Assembly (NCBI GenBank): GCA_947311845.1
Contig: CAMZMU010000075.1
Span: 17,893,366-17,957,365 of the forward strand
From: Poa pratensis
Taxonomy: Eukaryota > Streptophyta > Magnoliopsida > Poales > Poaceae
Direction: 5' to 3'
DNA length: 64,000 nucleotides
Of this stretch, positions 34,641 through 46,046 are shown one piece after another. The notes under the pieces are model-generated. The model saw nothing but the letters and a program-made list of their open reading frames with translations, was not told where the DNA came from and made no database searches. The position numbers were made by a program, and so were the translations under genes. Positions within the stretch are counted from its first letter, which is position 1. Every line of letters starts with the position of its first letter.

Positions 34641-35120
34641 CTCTGTGTGGCCGGGCTGTACCTCAGTGTGGCCGAGGCAAACGGACGAACGCCTAGTGGA
34701 CGACATCAGGTCACGGACACTCCGAGCCAAAGGGATGCGAGGAACACCGACCGCGATGGGGAGGAAGCAGCTCCGGTGGCAGTGGCATAGAGGAAAAGGC
34801 GGAGGCCGTTGGGGTAGGCCTAGAGGACCAAATCAGGGTGGCGGCGGGAGGGGCGAGGATGGCGGAGAGGATTTGCATGGAGAGGTTTGGGAGTAATATG
34901 ATTGGCGGGCCAGAGGCGGACAAAGGGAGTACATAAGAGCTGTCCACGCGTGTCCGGGCCGATGCAAATCTGGCCCAAATTTGGGCCGAGAATGGGTCGC
35001 CGCGGACACAAAAACAGACATCGGTCCATTTGCGTCGCCCCGTTGGGCTTTGGTTGTTGACCGTGCGGACAGAAACGGAAGCGGGCGGACAAATGGGTCG
35101 CCCCGTTGGAGTTGCCCTAA

Positions 35121-35392
35121 GCCGGTAACTAAACTTGAGTCGGTATCTCACTTTGGTCATTGATCTTCAAAATATTCTAATACGGTCACTGAAGTGGTTT
35201 AAATTGTTAATTATGCTCACCGGTGGAATTTTTATACGGGAGTTTACTGACTTGTCCTATGGTGCACCGATCAATTAGTCTATGTGGCAAATGGTGTTGT
35301 CTTGTCACCTCTCTCTACCCATACGGGTCCACCTGTCATTGGAAAGATGGACCACACATTTAACTTCGCTGACGACCATATGCTCAAGCTCT
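35121..35392. other. Spacer between Harbinger element and solo LTR
   Basis: About 270 bp without recognisable genes or repeat termini. It ends with AGGGG, the target duplication of the solo LTR. Confidence 0.5.
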
Positions 35393-35594
35393 AGGGGTGT
35401 CGTTTCAAGATGCACATACACCAGGAGTAACTGATACCCCCTTTTAGTTGGTTCGGCACGGGGCGTGAAGTAGGCTTACGAACGTCGGCTTCCGGGTGAA
35501 GCTGAGATCGTCCTAGTCGAGTAAGCTTCGTTGAACAACACAAAGACACAAGGAGTTACCCAGGTTCAGGCCGACCGGAGGCTAAAAACCCTAC

Positions 35595-36725
35595 TGAAAG
35601 GATCTGTATGTCCACCTAGAGGGGGGGGGGTGAATAGGTGCTACTCAAATTTTAGTTCTTTTTCGAGTTTAGGCTTGACACAAAGGTAAATTCTCTAGAT
35701 ATGCACCTACGGTGAATTTACCTATATGACAAGTTAACACTAGACTAGGCACGATACAAGTAAGAAATAGCGAGTTAGGAATAACCGAACGGGAAGCACG
35801 CGGAGACAAGGATGTATTCCCGAGTTCCTCCTTTTTAGAGGAGTACGTCTCGTTGGAGGGGTGTGTGTTTCAAACTCAAACGCCACAAATGGCCTCACCC
35901 TATACTCCGATGAACCTTGCCCAAAAGCTCGGTTCACCTTCCACTATCGGAATCCTTCAAGGTGGAATCCGGAGCCCTTACAACAAACTTGAGGCTCAAC
36001 CCGAAAAAGGATTGGGGGCTCCCAAGCACCACAACACCTGCTACACAAAAGTAACACGCAAATAAGTACAACAAGATGCCTAGGTTTTCCTAGTGGAAAC
36101 CCGAGGCTCGAATCCCTAAAGTGAATGAGGGGGAAATGAAGAACGGCTTGGTGAAGTAGTAGATCTGGGCCTTCTCCTTCAATCCTCCAAAGATCAACGA
36201 GTTTGGGTGGAGGGATTGGGAGATCTAGTGATTCTTGAGCTTGCAACAATGGTGGACTTCAATTCTGGGCGAGCTGCATGGCTGGAGGTAGGTGGAGGGG
36301 TATTTATACCCCTCCCAGAAATTGAGCCATTGCAGTCCACTTAGACCGGAGTTTCCGGTCAGGAGGGCCGGAGACTCCGGCCTGGGCGGAAACTCTGGAC
36401 CCCCCGAGGGCGGAAACTCCGGCCTCGGTCCGGAAACTCAGGGGAAACTCCAGACCTACTCTGGCCTTGATACAGCGACTGCCGCCGAGTGGAGCTCTTT
36501 GCTCCAAAACTCGATGGGCCGGAAACTCCGGCCCCTGAGCACCCTCAGGACGGAAACTCCGGCCTGGCCAGACAAACTGCAAACTACCTTTTTCTTCGAC
36601 TATTGTTTCGATGCAAAGTGTAATTATATCTTTTCATTCCTGCACCACTTAACATCATATTAAATAATTCCTAGTGTTGTTACCTAACACACAAAACCAA
36701 GGGGGACATAAAATATGTCCTTTCA
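35595..36725 (-). repeat. Copia 3' LTR
   Basis: 1131 bp, nearly identical by eye to 59798-60930. Contains a run of GGAAACTCCGG-type words at about 36345-36570 and a poly-G run near 35622. Confidence 0.9.
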
Positions 36726-36741
36726 ATCTCCCCCTTTTTGG
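36726..36741 (-). other. Copia polypurine tract
   Basis: On the minus strand AAAAAGGGGGAGAT abuts the LTR start, the priming site for plus-strand synthesis. Confidence 0.85.
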
Positions 36742-38012
36742 CGTTAGATGACAACACTAGATTTGCAACATAGCATAAACAATAATATCGACAAGTTCCA
36801 TAAAAGATTAGAGAAACTCCCCCTACATGTGTGCATGTAAGTAATTTGCATTGGAATACAAATGCTCATCATGTAGAAGAGAAGTAGCTCACAAGTAATA
36901 ATTGGAACAAGATACATTTGCAACAAAAAGAGACATATCAAGAGAGAGGGTTGAGATGAAAAAGGAACCATACCTTGTGCATAATAATATGACATAAAGA
37001 CCAAAGCACAATGATAGACCATAACACAATATCATCTCAACCATAGGAATTATGAAATCCATATTGTCTCATACCACACATAGTACCACAAATAGGAACA
37101 TAGTCTCACACAATAAAACCAAAGCAAATAGGTTCAACGACATAAGATAAATCCTAGAAGAGAGAGAGAGAGAGTGGTGACCTTTGCCTCTCATGGTGAG
37201 GTCCAACGAAGGGGAGAAGGTTCCCCGACGATGGAGAAGTGGGGAGGCCGGTGGCATGGCAGGATCCGGCGGTGGAGACGGCCGGAGGGCACCCGGAGTG
37301 GCGGCGGCGACTGGGTGGAGATGGGGGTCGGGGGTGTGTGGGAAGTTATGAAATAATTCCCCACCCTGATCCCCTTTAGGAGCCCAGGAAAAAACGACGT
37401 GTCCGGAGTTTCCGGCCTAAACACCGGAGTTTCCGGCCAAGCCGGAGTTTCCGGGTTTAGGGCGGAGATTCTGGACAGTCCAGAGTTTCCGGTGTTACAC
37501 ACCGGAGTCTCCGGACCCAAACAGTCCAAAAATGCCAGATTTTTGTGGGGACATGTATGTATGCAAGAGGAGCATGTTTTTAGGTAGGATTAGGCTTAGG
37601 ATGAGAACTTTGTCACTGATGGTGGGATACACACTTGGTAGTTGCAAGATAAAAAATAAAGGCCAATTTCCAAGTGTTTCTCCCAAAAACAAAATAAAGG
37701 TCTAGAAAACCCAAATACATCCAATAAACCCAAATAAGATCCAACTCCTCGAAAAGAGGAGGGCGGTGGCCTAGGCCACCATGTATGAGATTGTGGCGTG
37801 ACACCGCGAAGATGTATCTTGGGTTCACAACCAACACTCGTCATTTAAGCTCACATTTTCATGAATTGAAAATAGAAAAGCAAATGAGTTCTTGATGTCG
37901 GCATAATGGGGGGGGAGGGATAGTCCAATGTATTAGGACCGCACTCCCCCTATGTCCATGCCTACACCTAAACACAATAGATAGTCAAGACATAGGTGTG
38001 TATGCAAGATAT
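36742..38012 (-). other. Copia 3' non-coding region
   Basis: A 1.3-kb stretch between the pol stop and the polypurine tract. No long frame is recognised. At 37399-37515 it holds another set of GGAGTTTCCGG words, the same motif as in the LTR. Confidence 0.6.
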
Positions 38013-39456
38013 TCAAGCCAAGCTCCTTGAATCCACGATATTTAGCTCATTCCTCAAAAACGTGAATCTTGCTTCATCAAGAGGCTTCGTGAATATATCG
38101 GCAAGTTGGTCTTGAGTGGGAACATGGCTTAGCTCAATATCACCTCGGGCAACATGATCTCGAATGAAGTGATGACGAATCTCAATATGCTTGGTTCTTG
38201 AATGTTGCACCGGGTTGTGGGCAATCTCGATAGCACTTGTATTGTCACATAAAAGAGGTACTTTGTCACAATTGACACCGTATTCCTTTAAAATTTGCCT
38301 CATCCATAACAATTGGGTGCATGCACTTGCGGCGGCCACATACTCGGCTTCGGCGGTGGAGAGAGATATACAATTTTGCTTCTTGGAAGACCAACTCACC
38401 AAGGAACCACCAAGAAATTGGCAAGCCCCGGAAGTTGACTTCCTATCATCTTGATCACCGGCCCAATCCGAGTCCGTGTACCCACGAAGAGAGAAAACCT
38501 TGTCCTTGGGGTACCACAAACCAAACTTTGGGGTATGAACCAAATATCGTAGGATTCTTTCGACCGCCACCAAGTGGCTTTCTTTAGGAGCGGCTTGGTA
38601 CCTTGCACACACCCCTACACTCAACACAATATCGGGTCTAGATGCACAAAGATAGAGCAAAGAACCAATCATGGAACGGTATACCTTTTGATTGACATCT
38701 ATACCCGTTGGGTTAAGTTGAAGATGAACCTTTGTGTCCATTGGTGTGCGCTTCTCCTTAACACCAATCATATCAAACTTCTTGAGCATGTCTTGGATAT
38801 ATTTAGTTTGAGAGATGAAAGTCCCTCCCCTCAATTGCTTGATCTCAAAACCAAGGAAGAACTTCAACTCTCCCATCATGGACATCTCAAACCTATCGGT
38901 CATAAGCTTTAAAAATTCATCATTGAAAGCTTTGTTAGTTGAGCCAAAGATAATATCATCCACATAGACTTGGCATATGAAAATCTCCCATTTTACTCTC
39001 TTGGTAAAGAGAGTGGGATCGATTTGCCCAACCTCAAATCCACGGTCTACTAGAAGCTCTCTAAGGTGCTCATACCATGCATGTGGAGCTTGCTTAAGTC
39101 CACAGAGTGCCTTATCGAGCTTGTAGACATGGTTAGGGAGTTTGGGATTCTCAAAACCCGGTGGTTGCTTAACATATACCACTTCTTTAAGTGGACCATT
39201 TAGAAAATCACTTTTCACATCCATTTGTTGCAAGATAAAATTATGATGAGATGCATATGCAAGGAGGATACGGATGGACTCAAGGCGAGCCACGGGAGCA
39301 TAGGTCTCTCCAAAATCAATGCCTTCAACTTGAGAGAACCCTTGAGCCACAAATCTTGCCTTGTTCCTCACCACCATGCCATGTTCATCTTGCTTGTTCT
39401 TGAATATCCATTTAGTGCCTATAACATTGCGGCACTCCTTTGGCTTCTCAACTAGC

Positions 39457-40372
39457 ATCCACACCTTGTTGCGCTTGAAGTTATTGAGCTCTTCATGCAT
39501 AGCATTCAACCAATCCGAATCTTCAATAGCTTCAAAGACTTTCTTTGGTTCCACCATGGATATGTGCGCTTGATGTTCACTAAAGTTTGCACATTGTCTT
39601 CTAGTCACAACATTACCCTTCAAATCACCAATGATATTTTCCAACAAGTGTTGTCTTCTTAACAAGGTCTTGACATTTCTTGCATGTCGACGGGTGTTGA
39701 TGTCCTCACGAGAGCTTGGAGGAATTTCTTGATCATCTTGATCATTTGTGTCCCCGTCTTGACCGAAGTGATGACCTTGGTCTTCAATATGCACACCTTC
39801 ATGGCTAGAGGGAGAAGATGGACCTTGGTCTTGATCATGGCTAGAATCAACAAATGGAGAACTTGGTTGTTGTGTAGCGACTTGATCAACTTGAGGAGGG
39901 TCTTGAACTATTGTCTAGCGTCCACACCTTGTTGCGCTTGAAGTTATTGAGCTCTTCATGCATAGCATTCAACCAATCCGAATCTTCAATAGCTTCAAAG
40001 ACTTTCTTTGGTTCCACCATGGATATGTGCGCTTGATGTTCACTAAAGTTTGCACATTGTCTTCTAGTCACAACATTACCCTTCAAATCACCAATGATAT
40101 TTTCCAACAAGTGTTGTCTTCTTAACAAGGTCTTGACATTTCTTGCATGTCGACGGGTGTTGATGTCCTCACGAGAGCTTGAAGGAATTTCTTGATCATC
40201 TTGATCATTTGTGTCCCCATCTTGACCGAAGTGATGACCTTGGTCTTCAATATGCACACCTTCATGGCTAGAGGGAGAAGATGGACCTTGGTCTTGATCA
40301 TGGCTAGAATCAACAAATGGAGAACTTGGTTGTTGTGTAGCGACTTGATCAACTTGAGGAGGGTCTTGAACT
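39457..40372. repeat. Tandem duplication (period 463 bp) inside copia pol
   Basis: The segment from CCACACCTTGTTGCGCTTG (39459) to GGGTCTTGAACT (about 39909) recurs 463 bp further on (39922-40372), with about 11 bp of unrelated filler at the junction. The copies differ at only a few bases. 463 is not a multiple of three, so the frame is lost. Confidence 0.92.
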
Positions 40373-41254
40373 TGTTGTTGGCTTGGTGCATCATTTGCTC
40401 CATCGGATGGTGCGGATTCCACTTGTGATGGTGAATGCTCCACATGGGTGGAGCTTGGTCCTTCTTGAGGCCCCTCATGGAGTATCTTGATTGGGCGAAA
40501 GAATCCAACGCCCATTCGCCTTATTGCATCTTGAGGTTCCTCATCATCTACATCACGAACATGAAATTGCGCCACTTGGGATTCGTCATTCTCATCGAAC
40601 TCCACACTACAAGATTCTACAATGGTCCCGAAGGACTTGTCGTAGATTCTATAAGTGTGGGATTCAGCACCGAAACCAACAAAAGTACCCTCTAAAGCCT
40701 TAGACTCAAATTTAGATAAATGACAACCTTTGATCTTATAGAAACACTTACAACCGAACACCCGGTAGTAGGAAATATTGGGCTTGTTGCCGGTAAGCAT
40801 TTCATATGGAGTGAATTTCTTGCCCGTGCGGAAGTAGAGGCGATTAGATGAATGACATGCCGTGGAGATGGCCTCGGCCCACAAGAAAAGTGGGGTCTTG
40901 AACTCCGCCAACATAGACCTTGCCATATCCATAAGGGTCCGGTTCTTCCTCTCAGCTACACCATTTTGTTGAGGGGTATATGCAGCGGAATATTGATGAC
41001 GAATTCCCTCTTCACTAAGAAACTCATTTAGGGTGTAGTTCTTGAACTCGGAGCCATTGTCACTTCTAATTGCCAATATAGGGACATTGTGTTGATGTTG
41101 CACTTCATTGGAGAAGTCAATGACGGCTTGTTGGGTCTCACTCTTCGACTTGAAGAAATAAACCCATGTAAACCTTGAATAGTCATCGAGAATCACCAAG
41201 CAATACTTCTTCCCACCAAGACTTGGTTGAGGCACGGCACCAAAGAGATCAACA

Positions 41255-42697
41255 CACTAGTAGGAAACTGCCTTTCTGTGGATCACTTTTTGTGGCGCAC
41301 CAAGTAGCCATGCGCCAATTTTTTTTTATGTGGCGCACCTGGCCATGTGCGCCACAGAATGTCACTTTCTGTGGCGCACATGGCCAGGTGCGCCACAGAA
41401 ATGTGACTTTCTGTGGCGCATGGGAGTGTGCGCCACAGAAATGTGACTTTCTGTGGCGCACATGGCTAGGTGCGCCACAGATATTTTTTTTCCAGATCAC
41501 ACCCCCCCCTGTGGATCGCCTTTTCAGTTTTGCAAACAAGAAAAAAAAATGATAAAATCTTCCATAAATAAAATCCTTTGAGATATAGTTAGGTTTTAGT
41601 GTCTACTTGGCATAGAAATTTTGAAATATGAAATTTGACCTTTTTTGCAAAAAACAGAAGAAAAAAAGTTTGAACGGCCATAACTTTTGCATACGATGTC
41701 GAAAAAATGCGTTTAATATACCAAACATATGAGCTCGATTTCACCAGGGTTTACCCGGTGAACTTTTCTCAGATTCGGGAAATTCCAAAAGAGTAAAAAG
41801 TTATTTCGAAAAGAAGATTTTTTCTACAAAATAAAAAAAATCAAAAAAATAGGAATTTTTTTTGAATCCCACCCAAGCCCTTCTCTCCTCTCTTTTCTCC
41901 TTCTTCTCCCTCTCTTTTCTCCTTCTCTCCTCCACTTCTCCTCTCCCTTCTCCTCTCCTCCATTTCTCCTCTCCCTTCTCCTCTCCTCCACTTCTCCTCT
42001 CCCCTTCTCCTCCCTCCTCCTTCTCCTCTCCTCCTCCTTCTCCTCTCCACTCCTCCACTTATCCTCTCCCCTTCTCCTCCCTCCTCCTTCTCCTTCTCCT
42101 CTCCTCTCCTCTCCTCCTCCTTCTCCTCTCCTCTCCTCCACTTCTTCTCTCGTCCTCCTCCTCCACCACCCGGCGATCTCCTCCTCCTCCACCTCCACCT
42201 CCGGCGACCCCCTACACCACCCCGGCGACCTCTCCTCCGGCGACCTCCACCTCCGGCGACCTCTGGCGACATCCTTCTCCTCCTCCACCATCTCCGGTAA
42301 CCCCCATCCTCCACCCACCCACCTCCGGCGACCCCCTCCTCCACCCACCTCCGGCCAAGCCACCTACGGCCATGGCCACGGGCAACACGGCCTCCGACGA
42401 GCTTCGACGAAATTCCGGCGAAATTCCGGCGGCCAGATCTAGATCCAGATCTAGATCTGGCCGCCCTATTTTTTGAAATTCAAAAAAAAATTCTGTGGCG
42501 CATGGTGGTGGGTGCGCCACAGAAATATTTCTATGGCGCATGCTTCAGGGTGCGCCACAGAATCTTGCACTTTCTGTGGCGCATGGGACCATGCGCCACA
42601 GAAATAAAATTTTAGTGGCGAGGATTTAGTGGCGCACCCACCATGCGGCACAAAAAGTGTTTTTGGTGCGCCACATAAAAGCTTTTCTGTACTAGTG
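41255..42697. mobile_element. Non-autonomous CACTA element, 1443 bp
   Basis: Ends CACTAGTAGGAAA and TTTTCTGTACTAGTG, with target duplication ACA (41252-41254 and 42698-42700). Subterminal words TGTGGCGCA and TGCGCCACA repeat at both ends. The centre is a pyrimidine tract (about 41876-42300) followed by GC-rich sequence with a near-perfect palindrome. No transposase. Confidence 0.93.
42428..42465. repeat. 38-bp near-perfect palindrome
   Basis: Two 18-base arms (GGCGGCCAGATCTAGATC and its complement) are separated by CA. It lies inside the non-autonomous CACTA element, close to its right subterminal repeats. Confidence 0.95.
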
Positions 42698-43349
42698 ACA
42701 TGAAGAATTTCCAATATCCTTGTTGATGAAATGATGGTCTTGTGCGGGTGGAGAGAATCATGCATCTTTCCTTCAACACAAGCCCTATAAAGACGATCTC
42801 TAGAAAAGGAAACATTCTCTTTTAGTCCAAGAATGTGGCCACCCTTGTGAAGACTTTGCAAAGTTCTCATATTGACATGGGACAAGCGGCGATGCCACAA
42901 CCACCCCACGTCGGCCTTTCCGAATAGACACATTGATTGAGTGTTGGTAGACTCCGAAAAGTCCACCACAAACAACTCATGTTCAATATACCCAACGAAA
43001 GCGACCTTTAGAGTCTTGCTCCACATGAGTACCACAATATCAAGATCAAAATGGACGGCAAAGCCCAACTTGTTAAGTGCACGAACGGGCATTAAATTGT
43101 AACCAAGGGACTCGACAAGCATAACGTTCACAAGGGTGATATCCCTTGCTACTAACACCTTGCCGAGGCCCGATACCTTAGCTTTAGACTTGTCTCCAAA
43201 TGTGACGGTTGCATGATTATCATTTGGTCTCATCTCCGTCATAAGCTCCTTGCTTCCGGTCATATGACTTGTACATCCACTATCAATCACCCATTTTGAC
43301 CCACCGGAAGCATAGTCCTACAAGAAATCATTGCTTGGTTTTAGGTACC

Positions 43350-44283
43350 TGTCGTGTCTCGATGCACGGACACCGGGAGTATAGGATACCCCCTTTTAGG
43401 TTCGGCCCGGGGCGCGAAGGAGGCTGAGAATCGTCTTCTCGGGCGGAGTCTAGATCAAGCTCTCCTCTCCACGATCAAAGCATGCAACCAAAGGGACACA
43501 AGGAGCTACCCAGGTTCAGGTTGCCCGGAGGCTAAAAGCCCTACTCCTGCATGTCTGGATTGATGGATTCTTCATAGTGTGGCTTACAATGGAACCTCCC
43601 GGACAGGGTACCCGGAAGGGTTTTGGCTGGAGGTAGAAGAAGGACAGATCCTGACCCGGAGGAGATCACCTTCCTCTCTACCTTCGCAGCCCTAGTCTAG
43701 TCTTGCTCTGGTTGAACTTGTGCTTTAGCTCGTCCAGTTCGTCCTCTCCTCCTCCGTGCCTTGGTCCTCCTTTTATAGGCTAAGGGGTTGCCACAGGGTC
43801 ACGTGAGGGGCATAAGGGACCTTCGGGGCGAAGGACCCTCCTCATCTAGTTTAGGAGGAGACGTGGCCTCTCCTCAGCCTAGCGTCTCCTTTGGGTTAGG
43901 TGGGAGCGTCCGCCTTGGGGTGGACAGGAGCTGACACCACCACGGGATGTGCTTCCCGCCCGCGCTGCCTTCGCCTTGCTTCCCAAGTCTTCTGCGGTGA
44001 GGCGGAGAGCTTATCCACAGGGACGTGGGGAAGTACCCGAGAGGGAGCCTGGCCTCCTGCCGGGAACTCGGGCTCTCGGGTCCATCCTGGCCTTCTTGCT
44101 TGGTTCGGGGACCCGGCAGGTCCCCAGGACCGGAGCCCTCTGTCGACGTAGGCCTTGCGTGTCCCGACGGTGAACCCGCCAGCTTGACTTGAGTCTTGGT
44201 CTTGTCCATCTTTATCTTGGGCCAACATGGGGTGGACCCACTTTGGCAGTACTAGGGGAACCCCATGTTCCACTGTTGCGACA
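43350..44283 (-). repeat. Gypsy 3' LTR
   Basis: 934 bp. Differs from the 5' LTR by scattered substitutions and a few small indels (for example around 43710-43745). The same family forms the solo LTR at 35398-62747. Confidence 0.92.
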
Positions 44284-44507
44284 GTAGCCCCCGGGCAAGG
44301 TCCCGGCGGCTCTTGCTCCAGCTGCCGGGGCCATGGCCTAAGGATAGGTCAAAGTGGGTCCCCGGGCACCTGGTCTTCCTTGCTCTGCTTCGTTGATGGC
44401 CTTGAAGGTCTTGGAGTTACTCCGCTTGGGGGAATAACTGCGATGGCCCCCTCGACTCCCGGTAACGGAAGAACCGAGGAGACGCCTGACAGAGGTGCCG
44501 CCGCGGC

Positions 44508-44514
44508 TATAAAA
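44508..44514 (+). promoter_or_regulatory. TATA box of the antisense B3-like gene
   Basis: TATAAAA within GGCTATAAAAGCGAGG, 78 bp upstream of the ATG at 44586, on the strand opposite to the retrotransposon genes. Confidence 0.7.
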
Positions 44515-44585
44515 GCGAGGCGCACCCCTGGCTCTCTTGTTCATCTTCTTCCTCAGTCCAACCCCAGGCCTCCCCACAAGCGCCA

Positions 44586-45173
44586 ATGGCGAGAGCGAGG
44601 AGAGGAGTTGGGCGCCCTCGTTCTTCTTCAGCTGCTGCGGAGAGCGGCCCCTCCACTCGTGGTCAAGCTGTTCCGCGAGGTCGCGGGATTCGCGGTCGCG
44701 GCGGCCGTGGAGGCCGCGGCACCGCTGCTCCCCCTCCTAGGAGCATGGTTCATACCAGCTTCGCGCCGTTCGAGTTCATCGTGGATCTGAACCATAGGCC
44801 TCGCAGCCGGCTTCTCCTGCCAGATTCCTTCGCGACGGCGACGGAGGATATCGGACCCTCCGGCTTCTGGCTGCAAGTGGAAGGCTGCCCCAATGGCCCC
44901 TCCTGGGCCATGGCGGAGCGCACCACTGAAGGCGCCATGCTTCTGGGTCCGGGGTGGAAGTCGTTCTCCCGTGCCCGCCGCCTGTCCCGGGGGCAATGCT
45001 TGGCGTTCCGGTACGACGGAGATGCGATGCTCTTCGTGAAGATCTTCGGTGTCGATGGCGGACGCGTGGAGTGCTGCATGGAGAGCAGCAGCGGCAGCTC
45101 GAGCTCCTACGACGAGGATGAAGATGAGGAAAACTCATCTGACATCAAGGTCGAGGGGGGCTCGTCTTCTTGA
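44586..45173 (+). CDS. Antisense gene in the gypsy element, B3 DNA-binding-like protein
   Basis: An intact 195-residue frame on the strand opposite to gag-pol. The first 50 residues are Arg/Gly-rich (RGRGIRGRGGRGGRG), possibly a nuclear or nucleic-acid-binding tail. Residues about 75-160 resemble a plant B3 domain: LLLPDSFA, GFWLQVEGC, then GPGWKSFSRARRLSRGQ, LAFRYDGDAMLFVKIFG. The C-terminus is acidic and serine-rich (SSYDEDEDEENSSDI), like an activation region. It has its own TATA box and lies between pol and the 3' LTR, where antisense frames occur in Tat-lineage elements. Fold assignment is by eye; DNA binding is inferred. The antisense location could mean host-gene capture or a long-standing element gene. 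Confidence 0.7.
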   Translation: MARARRGVGRPRSSSAAAESGPSTRGQAVPRGRGIRGRGGRGGRGTAAPPPRSMVHTSFAPFEFIVDLNHRPRSRLLLPDSFATATEDIGPSGFWLQVEGCPNGPSWAMAERTTEGAMLLGPGWKSFSRARRLSRGQCLAFRYDGDAMLFVKIFGVDGGRVECCMESSSGSSSSYDEDEDEENSSDIKVEGGSSS

Positions 45174-45471
45174 AGGCGAGGAGCTTCGGACGGGCGCCAT
45201 GGAGATCTCGTTGACCTTCTCCCCGGCGGCCTTGACGACGTACTTCTGGAAGTAGCGCCTTCCATTGTATGGCGGTGCTCCTTGCTCGATGGGAGCCAAC
45301 CTTTTTGTTGTAAAAAAGATCGTCCCCTTGTAGTCCTTGTAAATGAAGAAGATCTTGTTTCCTCCTTGTCTTCGTGTCGCACTTGTGTGAATGAGAACGC
45401 GTTTTTTGCAAAACGCGCTCCCATTACTGCAGCAGCCGTGGCGTCAAGGGGTAGGTGGAGCGTGGGAGGCC

Positions 45472-45478
45472 TATAAAA
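45472..45478 (+). promoter_or_regulatory. TATA box of the second antisense gene
   Basis: TATAAAA within GGCCTATAAAAGACC, 94 bp upstream of the ATG at 45566. Confidence 0.65.
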
Positions 45479-45565
45479 GACCCTCCAGACTCCAACTCCC
45501 TTGACACATCTTCTCGCCTTGCTCCGCTCCTCTTCTTCCCTTGCCTCTCCACGCCCCGCAGAACA

Positions 45566-46046
45566 ATGTCTGGCGAAGCAGAGCGGGCCTTGTCCGACGT
45601 GTCGACGGCGGAGTCCGTCTTCCGAGGAGCGGCGGAGGCACCCAGCGAAGCTGGAGCCCGAGCCACTGATGGCGAGGTTGCGTCCCGTTCTTCTGCTGCC
45701 CAGAATGTCGCTCGCCTGGCGACTGTCTCCGATCCTGCTGCCCAAGAAGAGGCAAGGATTAGAGCAGTGAGGAGGGCGCACCTGTGGTCCATCCTGAAGG
45801 AAAGGACTGCCAGTATTCTGGAGCTGTCCTTGGTTGTGGCTGAGCTCGAGGCCATCGAACAGGTTCACTGTTTGCTCTTCTCTGTTTTTCCGCCTTTTTT
45901 TCTTGGATGACTTCGATCTTGACCTGGACTGCTTTTCGCAGGCCAAGAGTCAGTCCGTAGGCGAACTGGCGGATGGAATCTTCCGTCTCTTTGGCCCTGG
46001 AGCGCCCTGGTCGGCAGAAGGGGGTCGAGCTCTTCGACGCGCCTGA
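45566..46046 (+). CDS. Second antisense gene in the gypsy element, helical protein of unknown function
   Basis: Exon 1 (45566-45862) and exon 2 (45942-46046) are separated by an intron with GTTCAC...TTTTCGCAG ends; the joined frame is 133 residues with no stop. It is Ala/Glu/Ser-rich, with a predicted helical stretch from about residue 55 (RRAHLWSILKERTASILE, then LSLVVAELEAIEQ), and resembles the coiled segments of other retrotransposon antisense frames. It follows the B3-like gene on the same strand after about 390 bp and has its own TATA box. I do not recognise a family. If the intron is not spliced, the protein stops shortly after residue 115. Confidence 0.55.

Larger units (their letters stand above)
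25584..35117 (-). mobile_element. PIF/Harbinger element, decayed and split by a gypsy element
   Basis: The right terminus is the complement of GGGCAACTCCAACGGGG, ending at 35117 and followed by TAA (35118-35120). A decayed left terminus GGGTAACCTAAACCG starts near 25585, just after TAA at 25581-25583. Both halves of a minus-strand transposase gene lie inside. The left terminus matches in only about 10 of 15 bases, so that boundary is tentative. Confidence 0.65.
38013..43318 (-). pseudogene. Copia pol: protease, integrase, reverse transcriptase, RNase H, broken
   Basis: Minus strand, from 43318 down. Protease motif VIDSGCTSHMTGS at about 43290; GAG-pre-integrase with HRRLSHVNMRTLQSL; a 1.44-kb CACTA insertion at 41255-42697; integrase core at 41235-40700 (HQYSAAYTPQQNGVAERKNR); reverse transcriptase ([20 protein letters not shown], catalytic YVDD in [10 protein letters not shown]); RNase H ([36 protein letters not shown]). 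A 463-bp tandem duplication around 39460-40370 shifts the frame just upstream of the reverse transcriptase. The frame from 39794 to 38013 is otherwise open for 593 codons. Confidence 0.92.

Noticed and set aside
41801..42476. Frames of 167-204 codons on both strands in a CACTA element
   Set aside because: They come from a CTCCTC pyrimidine tract; products are Ser/Leu/Pro or Glu/Arg repeats without domain features.
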